DNA of 64,000 nt from Rhodoferax sp. BLA1 (GTDB lineage: Bacteria > Pseudomonadota > Gammaproteobacteria > Burkholderiales > Burkholderiaceae_C): NCBI RefSeq assembly GCF_013416775.1, contig NZ_SZVI01000013.1, positions 434,001-498,000 of the forward strand, given 5' to 3'. Positions within the stretch are counted from its first letter, which is position 1. Each line of letters opens with the position of its first letter. Below the pieces are notes generated by a model. That model was not told the DNA's origin. It saw only the letters and a list, made by a program, of their open reading frames with translations, and ran no database searches. Made by a program: the position numbers and the translations under genes. Positions 1-9,042 of this stretch are shown piece by piece.

Positions 1-1
1 C

Positions 2-625
2 GGCGGCAGCTTCACGGTCAACACCGGCACCCAAAACATCAATGTGTTCCTGACCCGAAGCGGCTACACCGGTGAAGACGGTTTCGAGATCTCGGTGCAT
101 GCTTCCGAAGCCCTGGCACTGGCCAATGCCCTGCTGGCCCAACCTGAGGTCAAACCGATTGGCCTGGGCGCACGCAACTCGCTGCGCCTGGAAGCCGGTC
201 TACCGCTGTACGGCAACGACATCGACGCCACCACCACCCCAGTCGAAGCCAGCCTCAACTGGGCCATGCAAAAGGTACGTCGTACCGACGGTGCCCGCGC
301 CGGAGGCTTTCCTGGCGCTACAAAGATACTAGCTCAATTGGCAGATCCAACGAGGGCTATAGCCCGAAAACGTGTTGGATTGATCGCGCTGGAGCGTATT
401 CCCGTGCGGGAACACACCGAGTTGCAAGACCTGACCGGCGCACGTGTGGGTGAAGTCACCAGCGGCCTGCTTGGCCCCACCATCGACAAACCCGTGGCCA
501 TGGGCTACCTGCCACCCGCGCTGGCCGTTGTGGGCACCCAGGTCAACGCCATCGTGCGGGGCAAACCCGTCAAGATGGAAGTTGTGGCCATGCCCTTTGT
601 GCCGACCAACTATTTCCGCGGTTAA
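2..625 (+). CDS. gcvT: Aminomethyltransferase, glycine cleavage T protein (5' truncated)
   Basis: T protein of the glycine cleavage complex. It releases ammonia from the aminomethyl-lipoyl arm of GcvH and passes the methylene to tetrahydrofolate. The frame is open from base 2, so only about 207 C-terminal residues are present. The GYTGEDGFEI stretch and the later GEVTSG and FVPTNY motifs are family hallmarks. It is the first visible gene of gcvT-gcvH-gcvP. Bases 317-370 look unlike the surrounding coding sequence and resemble the interspersed repeat; they encode the poorly conserved linker before RKRVGL. Confidence 0.95.
   Translation, partial: GGSFTVNTGTQNINVFLTRSGYTGEDGFEISVHASEALALANALLAQPEVKPIGLGARNSLRLEAGLPLYGNDIDATTTPVEASLNWAMQKVRRTDGARAGGFPGATKILAQLADPTRAIARKRVGLIALERIPVREHTELQDLTGARVGEVTSGLLGPTIDKPVAMGYLPPALAVVGTQVNAIVRGKPVKMEVVAMPFVPTNYFRG
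317..370 (+). repeat. Possible degenerate copy of the 54-bp repeat inside gcvT
   Basis: The patch begins with GCTAC, contains TAGCT-like sequence and ends AGGGCTATAGCCCGAAAA, which matches the tail of the intergenic repeats at 34237 and 44481. It is read in frame as a linker. Identity to the other copies is only moderate, so chance resemblance is possible. Confidence 0.4.
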
Positions 626-692
626 ATTCCTTTCTCAGCCTTTGACCTGCGTCATGAAACTTTACCAATGCCGACTAGCAGCGTGCGTGGGG

Positions 693-790
693 TGTCTGAT
701 GCAGCGAAATCAAGGAGGAGGTTTGGGGCGTAAGCCCCAAAACGGGGGACATTCGCGGAGTCAGTCACCCGGCGTACGCGGCGGGTAAAT
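693..790 (+). other. Structured gcvT-gcvH spacer, possible repeat remnant
   Basis: The 218-base spacer between gcvT and gcvH is long for this operon. It contains a perfect hairpin at 725-738 (GGGGC, GTAA loop, GCCCC) followed by further G/C-rich palindromic sequence near 766-785. I see no convincing gene and no glycine-riboswitch core. It may be a dispersed-repeat remnant or an RNA processing element. Confidence 0.35.
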
Positions 791-843
791 AGACAAACAG
801 TTTCAAGTTTTCAAACGTTTCAATTCACTTTACGGAGCACCAC

Positions 844-1218
844 ATGAGCATCAAATTCACCCCCGACCACGAATGGGTCAAGATCGACGGCAACAACGCC
901 ACCGTGGGCATCACCCACCATGCGCAAGACGCGCTGGGCGACGTGGTATTTGTCGATCTGCCCGAAGTCGGCAAAACCTACGCTGCCAAAGACGCTGCCG
1001 CAGTCGTCGAATCGGTCAAAGCTGCCGCTGACGTCTACATGCCCGCCAACGGCACCGTCACCGAAGTCAACGAAGCCCTGCGTGCCGACCCGGCCCTGGC
1101 CAACTCCGACCCGCTGGGCGCGGGCTGGTTCTTCAAGATGACACTGAGCAACCCAGCCGAACTCGACGGCCTGATGGACGAAACCAGTTACACCAGCTTT
1201 GCCGCTGACGCGCACTAA
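844..1218 (+). CDS. gcvH: Glycine cleavage system H protein
   Basis: Small lipoyl carrier that shuttles the aminomethyl group between GcvP, GcvT and the L protein. Its 124 aa are the usual family length. The lipoylation site lies in ESVKA with Lys59, and the N-terminal HEWV and the VFVDLPEVG stretch are typical. The ATG has a GGAG ribosome-binding site at 834-837, six bases upstream. It sits between gcvT and gcvP on the same strand. Confidence 0.98.
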   Translation: MSIKFTPDHEWVKIDGNNATVGITHHAQDALGDVVFVDLPEVGKTYAAKDAAAVVESVKAAADVYMPANGTVTEVNEALRADPALANSDPLGAGWFFKMTLSNPAELDGLMDETSYTSFAADAH

Positions 1219-1227
1219 AAAGCACAA

Positions 1228-1262
1228 CGCGCCGCTGCTTGTGATTTGGCAAGCAGCGCGCG
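1228..1262 (+). other. Stem-loop between gcvH and gcvP
   Basis: A GC-rich inverted repeat of about 13 bp with one bulge (left arm 1228-1241, right arm 1250-1262) just after the gcvH stop. No T-run follows, so it is not a classical terminator. A role in mRNA stability or partial attenuation inside the operon is possible. Confidence 0.5.
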
Positions 1263-1340
1263 CCCCCAAATACAACCTCGTGATGGCCTTGTCTGGCCGC
1301 GTTTCCCCGTCTGTTGTTTTGTCACCTCTGAGTCACCGCC

Positions 1341-4280
1341 ATGCCCAACACCCCACCCCTGTCCGAACTTGAAAACAGCAGCGAGTTCATCGCCCGCCAC
1401 ATTGGTGTGGACGCAGCCGATGAAGCGCTCATGCTCAAGGCGGTCGGCGCCAGTTCGCGCGCCGAACTGATCAACGAGATCGTGCCTGGCAGCATCCGCC
1501 GCAGCCAGCCCATGGCCATCCCACCCGCCATCACCGAGGCCGCCGCATTGGCCGAACTCAAGGCCATCGCGGCCAAAAACAAGGTGGCCAAGAGCTACAT
1601 CGGCCAGGGGTATTACGACACCCTGACCCCGGGTGTGATCCTGCGCAACATCCTGGAAAACCCGGCCTGGTACACCGCCTACACCCCCTACCAGGCCGAG
1701 ATCAGCCAGGGCCGCATGGAAGCGCTGGTGAACTTCCAGACCATGATCACCGACTTGACGGCCATGCCGATGGCCAACGCCTCGATGCTGGATGAGGCCA
1801 CCGCTGCCGCCGAAGCGATGACGCTGGCGCTACGCATGAGCAAGTCCAATTCAACCACCTTTTTTGTCGACAACGAGGTGCTGCCACAAACGCTGGAAGT
1901 GATCCGCACCCGCGCAGAGCCGCTGGGTATCACCGTCAAGACCTGCACCGGCGACGAGGCCCTGGCCGATGAGAGTTTTGCGGTGCTGCTGCAGTACCCC
2001 GGCGTCAGTGGTGTGGTGCGTGACGACCGCGAATGGATCGCCAACTACAAGGACAAAGGTGGTGTGGTCATTCTGGCCGCCGACCTGTTGGCGCTCACCC
2101 TCTTGACACCCCCCGGTGAACTCGGCGCCGACATCGCGATTGGCACCACCCAACGTTTTGGCATGCCCATGGGCAACGGCGGCCCGCACGCTGCCTACAT
2201 GGCCTGCCGCGACGAGTTCAAACGCAGCATGCCCGGCCGTCTGGTGGGTGTCAGTGTCGACGTGCACGGCAACCCGGCCTACCGCCTGGCCTTGCAAACG
2301 CGTGAACAACACATCCGCCGCGAAAAAGCCACCTCCAACATCTGCACCGCGCAAGTGCTGCCCGCCGTCATCACCAGCATGTACGCGGTCTACCACGGCC
2401 CGCAAGGCTTGAAACGCATCGCCCAACGCGTGGCCAGCCTGACCGCCGTGCTGGCCGCTGGTCTGGAGTCGTTGGGCTATACCGTGGCCAATGCCACAGC
2501 GTTTGACACCCTCACCGTGGAAACCGGCGACGCTACCGCTTCGATAGCTAACAATGCCCTGCAAGCGGGGGCCAACCTGCGATTGGTCTCCAAAGACAGC
2601 TTGGGCATCTCGCTCGACGAGACCAGCACCCGCGCCGATGTCGAAGCCCTGTGGTCCTTCTTTGCCGACGCGGTGAGTGGCTGGCCCAACACCGCCCGCC
2701 GAGGTGAAACCGGTGGCCGTGGCCGCACCTTGACCTTTGCCCAGGTGGAACCGATGGCCGACTCCTTGCTGCCCGCGAAGTTGCTGCGCACTAGCGCCTA
2801 CCTGAGCCACCCGGTGTTCAACAGCTACCACAGTGAAACTGGCATGCTGCGCTACATCCGCCGCCTCTCGGACTTTGACCTGACGCTGGACCGCACGATG
2901 ATCCCGCTGGGCAGCTGCACCATGAAGCTCAACGCCACCAGTGAAATGATCCCGATCACCTGGCCCGAGTTCGCAGGCATCCACCCGTTTGCCCCGGCCG
3001 ACCAGCGCCAGGGTTATACCGAGCTGGACGCGCAGCTGCGCGCCTGGTTGTGCCAGGCCACGGGTTACGCGGGCATCAGCCTGCAGCCCAACGCGGGCAG
3101 CCAGGGTGAGTACGCCGGCATGCTGGCGATTCGCGGTTACCACGCCTCGCGTGGCGAAGCGCACCGCAACATCTGCCTGATCCCAAGCAGCGCCCACGGC
3201 ACCAACCCGGCCAGCGCCACCATGGTGGGCATGAAGGTGGTCGTGACCGCCTGTGACGCCCAGGGCAATGTCGACATGGCCGACCTGAAGGCCAAGTGTG
3301 AACAGCACAGCGCCAACCTGGCCGCGATGATGATCACCTACCCCAGCACCCACGGTGTGTTCGAGACCAACGTCAAGGACCTCTGCGCCCTGGTGCACAG
3401 CCACGGCGGGCGCGTCTACGTGGACGGCGCCAACATGAACGCGCTGGTCGGCTTGGCCGCACCGGGTGAGTTTGGTGGTGACGTGAGCCATTTGAACCTG
3501 CACAAAACCTTCTGCATCCCGCACGGCGGTGGCGGCCCCGGTGTGGGCCCGGTGTGTGTGGTGGCTGATCTGGTGCCCTTCCTGCCCGGTCATAACGCGG
3601 GTGGGCTTGCTGGCTCGGGCGTGGGTGCTGTCTCAGCGGCGCCGTTGGGCAACGCAGCGGTGTTGCCGATCAGCTGGATGTACTGCCGCATGATGGGCGC
3701 CGCAGGCCTGCAGGCCGCGACTGAAGTGGCCATTCTGAGCGCCAACTACATCAGCGCCCGCCTCAAGGACCATTTCCCCACGCTCTACACCAGTGTGCCG
3801 GTAGACGGTAAACCCGGTCGTGTGGCGCACGAATGTATTCTGGACGTGCGTCAGCTCAAAGAGGCCACCGGTGGCGCCAACGGCATCAGCGCCGAAGACA
3901 TGACCAAACGCCTGATGGACTACGGCTTTCACGCGCCCACGCTGAGTTTCCCGGTGCCCGGCACCCTGATGGTGGAACCGACTGAGAGCGAAACGCTGGA
4001 GGAGCTGGACCGCTTCATCGACGCGATGATCGCCATCCGTTCCGAAATCGCCCAGGTCGAGCAAGGGGTCTGGCCGCAGGACAACAACCCGCTCAAAAAC
4101 GCGCCACACACCGCCGCCACGCTATTAGAAGAAGAGTGGCCCAAGCCCTACACACGCGGGCTAGCGGCGTTTCCGATGCCTAGCCTCAAACAAAGCAAGT
4201 ACTGGCCACCCGTGGGACGTATCGACAACGTCTATGGCGACCGCAACCTGTTCTGCTCTTGCGTGCCGGTGGATGAATAA
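1341..4280 (+). CDS. gcvP: Glycine dehydrogenase (decarboxylating), P protein
   Basis: PLP-dependent glycine decarboxylase of the glycine cleavage complex; 979 aa is the full single-chain length of proteobacterial GcvP. The PLP lysine lies in HLNLHKTF (Lys722), followed by the glycine-rich PHGGGGPG loop. The N-terminus (ARHIG) and C-terminus ([13 protein letters not shown]) are complete. It follows gcvH by 122 bases and ends just before a shared terminator. Bases 2532-2580 resemble the interspersed repeat and fall in a variable segment. Confidence 0.98.
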   Translation: MPNTPPLSELENSSEFIARHIGVDAADEALMLKAVGASSRAELINEIVPGSIRRSQPMAIPPAITEAAALAELKAIAAKNKVAKSYIGQGYYDTLTPGVILRNILENPAWYTAYTPYQAEISQGRMEALVNFQTMITDLTAMPMANASMLDEATAAAEAMTLALRMSKSNSTTFFVDNEVLPQTLEVIRTRAEPLGITVKTCTGDEALADESFAVLLQYPGVSGVVRDDREWIANYKDKGGVVILAADLLALTLLTPPGELGADIAIGTTQRFGMPMGNGGPHAAYMACRDEFKRSMPGRLVGVSVDVHGNPAYRLALQTREQHIRREKATSNICTAQVLPAVITSMYAVYHGPQGLKRIAQRVASLTAVLAAGLESLGYTVANATAFDTLTVETGDATASIANNALQAGANLRLVSKDSLGISLDETSTRADVEALWSFFADAVSGWPNTARRGETGGRGRTLTFAQVEPMADSLLPAKLLRTSAYLSHPVFNSYHSETGMLRYIRRLSDFDLTLDRTMIPLGSCTMKLNATSEMIPITWPEFAGIHPFAPADQRQGYTELDAQLRAWLCQATGYAGISLQPNAGSQGEYAGMLAIRGYHASRGEAHRNICLIPSSAHGTNPASATMVGMKVVVTACDAQGNVDMADLKAKCEQHSANLAAMMITYPSTHGVFETNVKDLCALVHSHGGRVYVDGANMNALVGLAAPGEFGGDVSHLNLHKTFCIPHGGGGPGVGPVCVVADLVPFLPGHNAGGLAGSGVGAVSAAPLGNAAVLPISWMYCRMMGAAGLQAATEVAILSANYISARLKDHFPTLYTSVPVDGKPGRVAHECILDVRQLKEATGGANGISAEDMTKRLMDYGFHAPTLSFPVPGTLMVEPTESETLEELDRFIDAMIAIRSEIAQVEQGVWPQDNNPLKNAPHTAATLLEEEWPKPYTRGLAAFPMPSLKQSKYWPPVGRIDNVYGDRNLFCSCVPVDE
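2532..2580 (+). repeat. Possible degenerate repeat copy inside gcvP
   Basis: The sequence starts GCTACCGCTTCGATAGCT, matching the 5' half of the interspersed repeat (GCTAC, T-rich, GATAGCT). The 3' half retains GGGGGCCAA instead of the usual GGGCTAGAGGCCAA. The protein is not obviously longer than homologues, so this may be coincidence. Confidence 0.3.
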
Positions 4281-4334
4281 ACCCTGATGTCCTGGCCACC
4301 GGCGTCAGCACGGTGGCCATGGCCAACCAACCAT

Positions 4335-4369
4335 AAAAAAACCGCCTGGGGTAACCCCGGCGGTTTTTT
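4335..4369. terminator. Bidirectional intrinsic terminator
   Basis: A seven-A run, CCGCC, a bulged T, GGGG, a TAA loop, CCCC, GGCGG and a six-T run form a strong hairpin with A and T tracts on either side. It lies between the convergent gcvP (+) and the ProQ-domain gene (-), so it can terminate transcription from both directions. Confidence 0.9.
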
Positions 4370-4401
4370 GTTGGGTGGGTCGATCAGACCCGGGGTCCAG
4401 C

Positions 4402-5148
4402 TCAGGCCTTGCGTTGCTTGAGCGCGGTCTGGATCTGGCGCACATCCATGCCGAGTTCGGCGGCGAAGTCTTCGACCGTCTTGCCGCTGGCATCAAAGGC
4501 CCGCAGCAGCGCCGCCTGGCGCGCACGTTGTTGCTCCACCTCGTCAATCACCTCATCGAGCAAGGCGGCGACTTTCTCTTCCAGCGTGGTCAGGCGCGAC
4601 AGGTAGTCCTGGCGGGTCAGGCCGCTGGCCTGGTAGGCGCTCAGCATCTGCTTGCGCAGTTTGGGCAGCAAATCTTCGTCAGAGCGCGCCTGGCGGCGCT
4701 GGAACACTTCCACGATCGACAGCAGCACATGTTCGGGCGCCACCGGCTCCACCACCTGGCCTAACAAGTCATGGCGCGGCAGGCCTTGGGCCACACTTTG
4801 CAAATAGCGGGTAGAGCGGGTGTGCACACCGAGTGCCACTTTGAGCTCGTCCTTGGCAAACACCTCGGGGTGGGCCGCCAGCAGGTCCTGGAACACACCG
4901 AGCTTGAGCGGCACAAAACGCTGGCCAAACAGATGGGGGTACAGCTCAAACAGCTTCTCCAGCACCGGCTGGGCGCTGGCAAAGCGGTTTTTGCCCTTGG
5001 TGGGTGGTGTGCTGGCAGCTGCTGGCGCAGTGGCCGGGGCAAGGTTCTCCGAGGGTGAATCGGTCATGGTCTCAGCGGAAACTGGCAGGATATCGGTCAT
5101 GGCGTGGATCGGGTCGATCAGTTTGTTTAACCCGTGATTGTCATTCAA
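4402..5148 (-). CDS. ProQ/FinO-domain RNA chaperone
   Basis: The central region, about residues 50-130, is a ProQ/FinO domain with YPHLFGQRFVPLKLGVFQDL and the HTRSTRYLQ segment. Such proteins bind sRNAs and mRNA 3' ends. The N-terminus is low-complexity (Ala/Pro/Thr). The C-terminus is charged and helical and ends in an HTH-like stretch (FAAELGMDVRQIQTALKQRKA). The start is uncertain: ATGs at 5148, 5100 and 5067 all lack a clear ribosome-binding site. It converges on gcvP. Confidence 0.85.
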   Translation of the reverse strand: MNDNHGLNKLIDPIHAMTDILPVSAETMTDSPSENLAPATAPAAASTPPTKGKNRFASAQPVLEKLFELYPHLFGQRFVPLKLGVFQDLLAAHPEVFAKDELKVALGVHTRSTRYLQSVAQGLPRHDLLGQVVEPVAPEHVLLSIVEVFQRRQARSDEDLLPKLRKQMLSAYQASGLTRQDYLSRLTTLEEKVAALLDEVIDEVEQQRARQAALLRAFDASGKTVEDFAAELGMDVRQIQTALKQRKA

Positions 5149-5177
5149 AGCGCGACTTCACTGGCATACTCAACGCC

Positions 5178-7853
5178 ATGAAGCCCGCCAAATCGTCACC
5201 CACCCAAGAAGCTGGCCCAGGCAACCCCAGCTTGAGCGAGCTGGTGGCGGCTTACAAAAGCGCCAAAGGGCACTTTGACGAACTCGCGGGTGTGGTGTCA
5301 AACGGCGCTCTGCCCGGCCCCGAAGACACTACACAAAACATAGCTACCAGCCCTTTTATAAAAAGGGATTGGGGCGATTTCTTCGCCACATTGCGCGACG
5401 ACACCGCCGCCGACATGAACCAGCGCAGCGTGGCGCTGGCGCGCCAGATCCGTGACAACGGCATCACCTACAACGTCTATGCCGACGAGAACGGCCCACA
5501 GCGCCCCTGGTCGCTGGACCTGTTCCCGCTGCTGGTGGATGCAGCGAGCTGGCAACACATTGAGGCCGGTGTGCTGCAACGTGTACGCCTGCTGGAGCGG
5601 GTCATGGCCGATGTCTATGGCCCGCAAGAGCTGCTGGCCTCGGGCTTTTTGCCACCGGCCCTGGTACACGGCCACCCCGGTTATTTACGCGCCATGCACG
5701 GCATCCGGCCCGTGGGTGGGCGTTATTTGCACATTGCCGCGTTTGACATGGCGCACGGCCCCGATGGCAACTGGTGGGTGGTGGGGCAACGCACCCAGGC
5801 GCCTTCTGGCCTGGGTTACCTGCTGGAAAACCGGCTGGCGATCTCGGCCCAGTTTGGCACCGCCTTTGACAGCCTCAAGGTGCAGCGCCTGGCCAGCACC
5901 TACCGCGCTCTGATGGACAGCCTGCGCACCCTGAGCCCGATGGGCGCCGACGCACACCTGGCCCTGCTGACCCCCGGCCCCTACAACGAAACCTATTTTG
6001 AACACGCCTACCTGGCGCGTTACCTCGGCCTGACCCTGGTCGAAGGCAGTGACCTGCTGGTGCGTGACGAGCGCCTGTTCCTCAAGACCCTCAAGGGTCT
6101 GGTGCCAGTGCATGGTCTGCTCAAACGTGTAGACGACCAGTACATGGACCCGCTGGAGTTGCGCGCCGACTCCACCCTGGGTGTGCCAGGCCTGCTGCAG
6201 GCCATCCGTGCGGGCAACGTGCTGGTGGCCAATACGCCGGGTTCGGCGTTTCTGGAGTCGCCCGCGCTGCTGGGCTTTTTGCCCGCGCTGTCGCGCCACC
6301 TGTTTGACGAAGAGCTGCGCCTGCCCGCCTTGCCCACCTGGTGGTGTGGTGAGAGCAGCGCCATGTTTGACGCCATGGTGCGGCTGCAGGAGTGCGCCAT
6401 CAAACCCACCTACCCGGGCTCCAGCAGCCACGCCAGTTTTGACGCAGTGCTGGGCGCCCGCCAGACACCCCAGTCGCTCAACGAGTGGGCAGGCCGTGTT
6501 GCCCGCCACCCCGAAGAACACACGGTGCAGGCCTACACCCCGCTGTCACAAATGCCTACCTGGCAGGCCGAGCCCGACAAACAGCCCGGCCTGGTGCCGC
6601 GCTCGGTGATGCTGCGGGTGTTTGCGGTGTCTGACGGTGAACAGGGCTGGCGCGTGTTGCCCGGCGGCTTGGCCCGGGTGGCCAGCAGTTCACAAGAGAT
6701 CACCTCCATGCAGCACGGCGGCAGCAGTGCCGACGTCTGGGCGCTGACCACCGGCGAGGTCGACCACGCCACCCTGCTGCACCCGCACCTGACACCTGAG
6801 AGCCTGATGCAGCGCAAGCGCCTGGTTACCAGCCGCGCCGCTGAAAACCTGTTCTGGCTGGGCCGTTACACCGAACGCACCGAAAACGCGCTGCGCCTGG
6901 CACGCCTGACCCTGGAATGCCTGCACGGCGAAGACCCCTCGGGTGTGCCGCTGCTGACCTGGCTGGGCCAGATGGCGGTGGCCAACACCCTGGTGCTGCC
7001 CGGTGTACCGACACCCTTGCAGGCGCCCCGGGTGTTTGAGCGCGCCCTGATCGACAGCCTGGGCAGCACCCGCAACGCCACCAGCGTGGGCTTTTATCTG
7101 CGCGCCCTGAAAATGGCCGCATCGAGCGTGCGCGAACGCCTGTCGCAAGAGCACTGGCGCATCATCACCCGTGCCGAAGAGGTGCTGTTTGCCCGTTTTG
7201 CCGAACACCGCCAGCGCGGTGATTTTCCGGTGCAGCAGGCGCTGCAGATCCTCAAGGACACCAGCGACCACATGGCCGCGATCACCGGCGCCCAGACCGA
7301 CCGCATGACCCGCGACGACGGCTGGCGCCTGCTGAGCATTGGCCGCCACATCGAACGCCTGGGCTTTTTGTCCACCGCCTTGAACCAGGCGCTGGCCTGC
7401 AAGAGCCTGGAGACCGACAGCGGCTTTGACGCCATGCTGGAGCTGTTTGACAACGCCATCACCTTCCACGCCGAGTTCCAGCAAAGCCGCGACATGGCCG
7501 CGATGATTGACCTGCTGGTGATCGACCGCGACAACCCGCGTTCGGTGTCCTGGGTGGCCCACACCCTGCGTGGGCGCCTGGCCAAGCTGGCCGGCAGCGA
7601 TGCCAACCAGCTCTCGCCCTTGGCGCTCAAGGTGCCCAACCCCAACGCCTGGGGGCTGGCGCAATTGTGTGAAGTGGCCCCCGACCTGGTGACACCGGCC
7701 ATGGCCGGTACAAGCGGCGCCACGCCCCAGTACGAGCTGCTCAGGTCGGTGCTGCAGCAGTGCAGCAACGCCGCCTACGAGGTCTCGGAAGACATCAGCG
7801 CCACCTATTTCACCCATGCAGGCCTGAGCAACCACAGCGTTGGTTTTGTATGA
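5178..7853 (+). CDS. Circularly permuted ATP-grasp fused to alpha-E domain (Anbu-associated)
   Basis: Of 891 aa, residues about 45-530 form a circularly permuted ATP-grasp domain (COG2308 type). Residues about 550-885 form the helical alpha-E domain (COG2307 type), starting at the SRAAENLFWLGRYTERTEN motif. In many bacteria these are two genes; here they are one. ATP-grasp members are predicted peptide-bond or amidoligase enzymes, but the substrate is unknown. I chose the ATG at 5178 over an upstream GTG at 5004 because the latter runs through the divergent ProQ gene. The stop overlaps the next gene (ATGA), implying translational coupling. Residues about 50-67 are encoded by a repeat-like patch. 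Confidence 0.9.
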   Translation: MKPAKSSPTQEAGPGNPSLSELVAAYKSAKGHFDELAGVVSNGALPGPEDTTQNIATSPFIKRDWGDFFATLRDDTAADMNQRSVALARQIRDNGITYNVYADENGPQRPWSLDLFPLLVDAASWQHIEAGVLQRVRLLERVMADVYGPQELLASGFLPPALVHGHPGYLRAMHGIRPVGGRYLHIAAFDMAHGPDGNWWVVGQRTQAPSGLGYLLENRLAISAQFGTAFDSLKVQRLASTYRALMDSLRTLSPMGADAHLALLTPGPYNETYFEHAYLARYLGLTLVEGSDLLVRDERLFLKTLKGLVPVHGLLKRVDDQYMDPLELRADSTLGVPGLLQAIRAGNVLVANTPGSAFLESPALLGFLPALSRHLFDEELRLPALPTWWCGESSAMFDAMVRLQECAIKPTYPGSSSHASFDAVLGARQTPQSLNEWAGRVARHPEEHTVQAYTPLSQMPTWQAEPDKQPGLVPRSVMLRVFAVSDGEQGWRVLPGGLARVASSSQEITSMQHGGSSADVWALTTGEVDHATLLHPHLTPESLMQRKRLVTSRAAENLFWLGRYTERTENALRLARLTLECLHGEDPSGVPLLTWLGQMAVANTLVLPGVPTPLQAPRVFERALIDSLGSTRNATSVGFYLRALKMAASSVRERLSQEHWRIITRAEEVLFARFAEHRQRGDFPVQQALQILKDTSDHMAAITGAQTDRMTRDDGWRLLSIGRHIERLGFLSTALNQALACKSLETDSGFDAMLELFDNAITFHAEFQQSRDMAAMIDLLVIDRDNPRSVSWVAHTLRGRLAKLAGSDANQLSPLALKVPNPNAWGLAQLCEVAPDLVTPAMAGTSGATPQYELLRSVLQQCSNAAYEVSEDISATYFTHAGLSNHSVGFV
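5327..5381 (+). repeat. Repeat copy embedded in the ATP-grasp gene
   Basis: The segment includes CATAGCTACCAGCCCTTTTA, a CCCTTTTATAAAAAGGG hairpin and GGATTGGGGCGATTTC. That is nearly the intergenic consensus with the tail changed from CTAGAGGCCAATTT. It is read in frame as NIATSPFIKRDWGDF near the N-terminus, where homologues are variable. Confidence 0.65.
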
Positions 7854-8914
7854 AGCTCAGCATCACCCATGAAACGATGTACGACTACCGCCCGGCGGTA
7901 GAGACGGCACAACACATGGCCTACCTGACACCGCGCGACCTGCCCAGCCAGCAGCGCCTGCACCACCTGCTGGAGATCACGCCCCAGCCCGCCCAGATCA
8001 GCAGCACCGAGGACGTGTTTGGCAACACCCGGCATTTTTTCTCCTTGCAGGTGCCTCACCGTCGGCTGCAGGTGGTGGCCACCAGCGAGGTCACCACCCA
8101 AACCAGCACCCTGCCCCGCCACCTGACCAGCTGGGAGGTGGTGCGCGAACGCTTTCGTTACCACGCAGCGGCAGTGTTTGACGCCGCCAACGAGTTTGTT
8201 TTTGCCTCCAGCATGGCGCCGCACCACAGCGACTTTGCGGCCTACGCGCGGCCCAGCTTCCCTCCTGGCCAGAGCCTGCTGCTGTGTGCGCTGGACCTGA
8301 TGCACCGCATCTACCACGACTTCAGCTACGAGAGCCTGAGCACCGAGGTCAACACCCCGGCGCTGCAGGCGCTGGCGCAGCGCAAAGGGGTGTGCCAGGA
8401 CTTTGCCCACATTTTTGTCGCCTGCCTGCGCTCCATGGGCCTGGCCGCACGGTACGTCAGCGGTTACCTGCTGACCAATCCGGCGCCAGGCACGGTCAAG
8501 TTGCGCGGCAGCGATGCCTCCCACGCCTGGGCCTCGGTCTACCTGCCGGCCCAAAGCGCCAGCAACGACTTGCCCGCACTGCCCGCCTGCTGGGTGGATC
8601 TGGACCCCACCAACGACCGCGCGGGCTGGCCCTCACCCGGTGAGGACTATGTGACCCTGGCCATTGGCCGCGATTTCTCCGACGTGTCGCCGATGCGAGG
8701 TGTGATCCACGGCGGCGCCAGCCATGTGCTGACCGTGGGTGTGACGGTGGAGCCGGTGCCGTCGATGAGTTTTGGCTCGGAACAAAGCCAAACGCAATCC
8801 CAAAGCCAAAGCCAAACGCAATCCCAAAGCCAAAGCCAATCGCAGTCACAAAGACAAGGTCCGCCCCCCGCAGCCGCCAAGTCGGGTGAGCCATCACGCG
8901 GACAGGGCCTGTAG
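7850..8914 (+). CDS. Transglutaminase-like cysteine peptidase (Anbu operon)
   Basis: 354 aa, with an N-terminal beta-sandwich region then a transglutaminase core. The catalytic triad is visible as Cys182 (KGVCQDFAH), His225 (SDASHAWASVY) and the Asp in CWVDLDPTND. The start ATG overlaps the preceding stop. COG1305 proteins of this kind are recurrent partners of the ATP-grasp/alpha-E and Anbu genes. The C-terminal tail, about residues 308-338, is an SQ/TQ tract encoded by a 24-bp tandem repeat and is probably disordered. Confidence 0.9.
   Translation: MKLSITHETMYDYRPAVETAQHMAYLTPRDLPSQQRLHHLLEITPQPAQISSTEDVFGNTRHFFSLQVPHRRLQVVATSEVTTQTSTLPRHLTSWEVVRERFRYHAAAVFDAANEFVFASSMAPHHSDFAAYARPSFPPGQSLLLCALDLMHRIYHDFSYESLSTEVNTPALQALAQRKGVCQDFAHIFVACLRSMGLAARYVSGYLLTNPAPGTVKLRGSDASHAWASVYLPAQSASNDLPALPACWVDLDPTNDRAGWPSPGEDYVTLAIGRDFSDVSPMRGVIHGGASHVLTVGVTVEPVPSMSFGSEQSQTQSQSQSQTQSQSQSQSQSQRQGPPPAAAKSGEPSRGQGL
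8783..8857 (+). repeat. 24-bp tandem repeat encoding an SQ/TQ tract
   Basis: About three imperfect copies of a 24-bp unit built from CAAAGCC, CAAACGC and CAATCC blocks lie at the 3' end of the transglutaminase gene. The unit length is a multiple of three, so copy-number change would alter tail length without a frameshift. Confidence 0.8.
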
Positions 8915-9042
8915 CCACCCGCCGGCACCCTGCCCGGTGCTGCGAGTTTGGGGTCTAGCCATTCCAGAACACGGCAAAGGAGCCGTCTGAGGGACAATAG
9001 CGGCTTTGCCTGATCTTGTTTACCGCCCTGCCCCCCACTTCT

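Noticed and set aside
626..843. Glycine riboswitch in the gcvT-gcvH spacer
   Set aside because: The conserved glycine aptamer cores are not present; any such riboswitch would be expected upstream of gcvT, outside the window.
1851..3593. 580-aa open frame antisense to gcvP
   Set aside because: It is a by-product of GC-rich codon structure opposite a clear gcvP gene; composition is His/Gly/Val-rich with no domain.
4127..4175. Repeat-like sequence near the 3' end of gcvP
   Set aside because: It resembles the repeat (GCTATTAGAAG, then GCGGGCTAGCGGCG) but encodes the conserved EEWPKPYTR region with family-typical length, so it is probably coincidence.
6690..7835. 381-aa open frame antisense to the alpha-E region
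   Set aside because: Shadow of the ATP-grasp/alpha-E gene with low-complexity composition and no ribosome-binding site.
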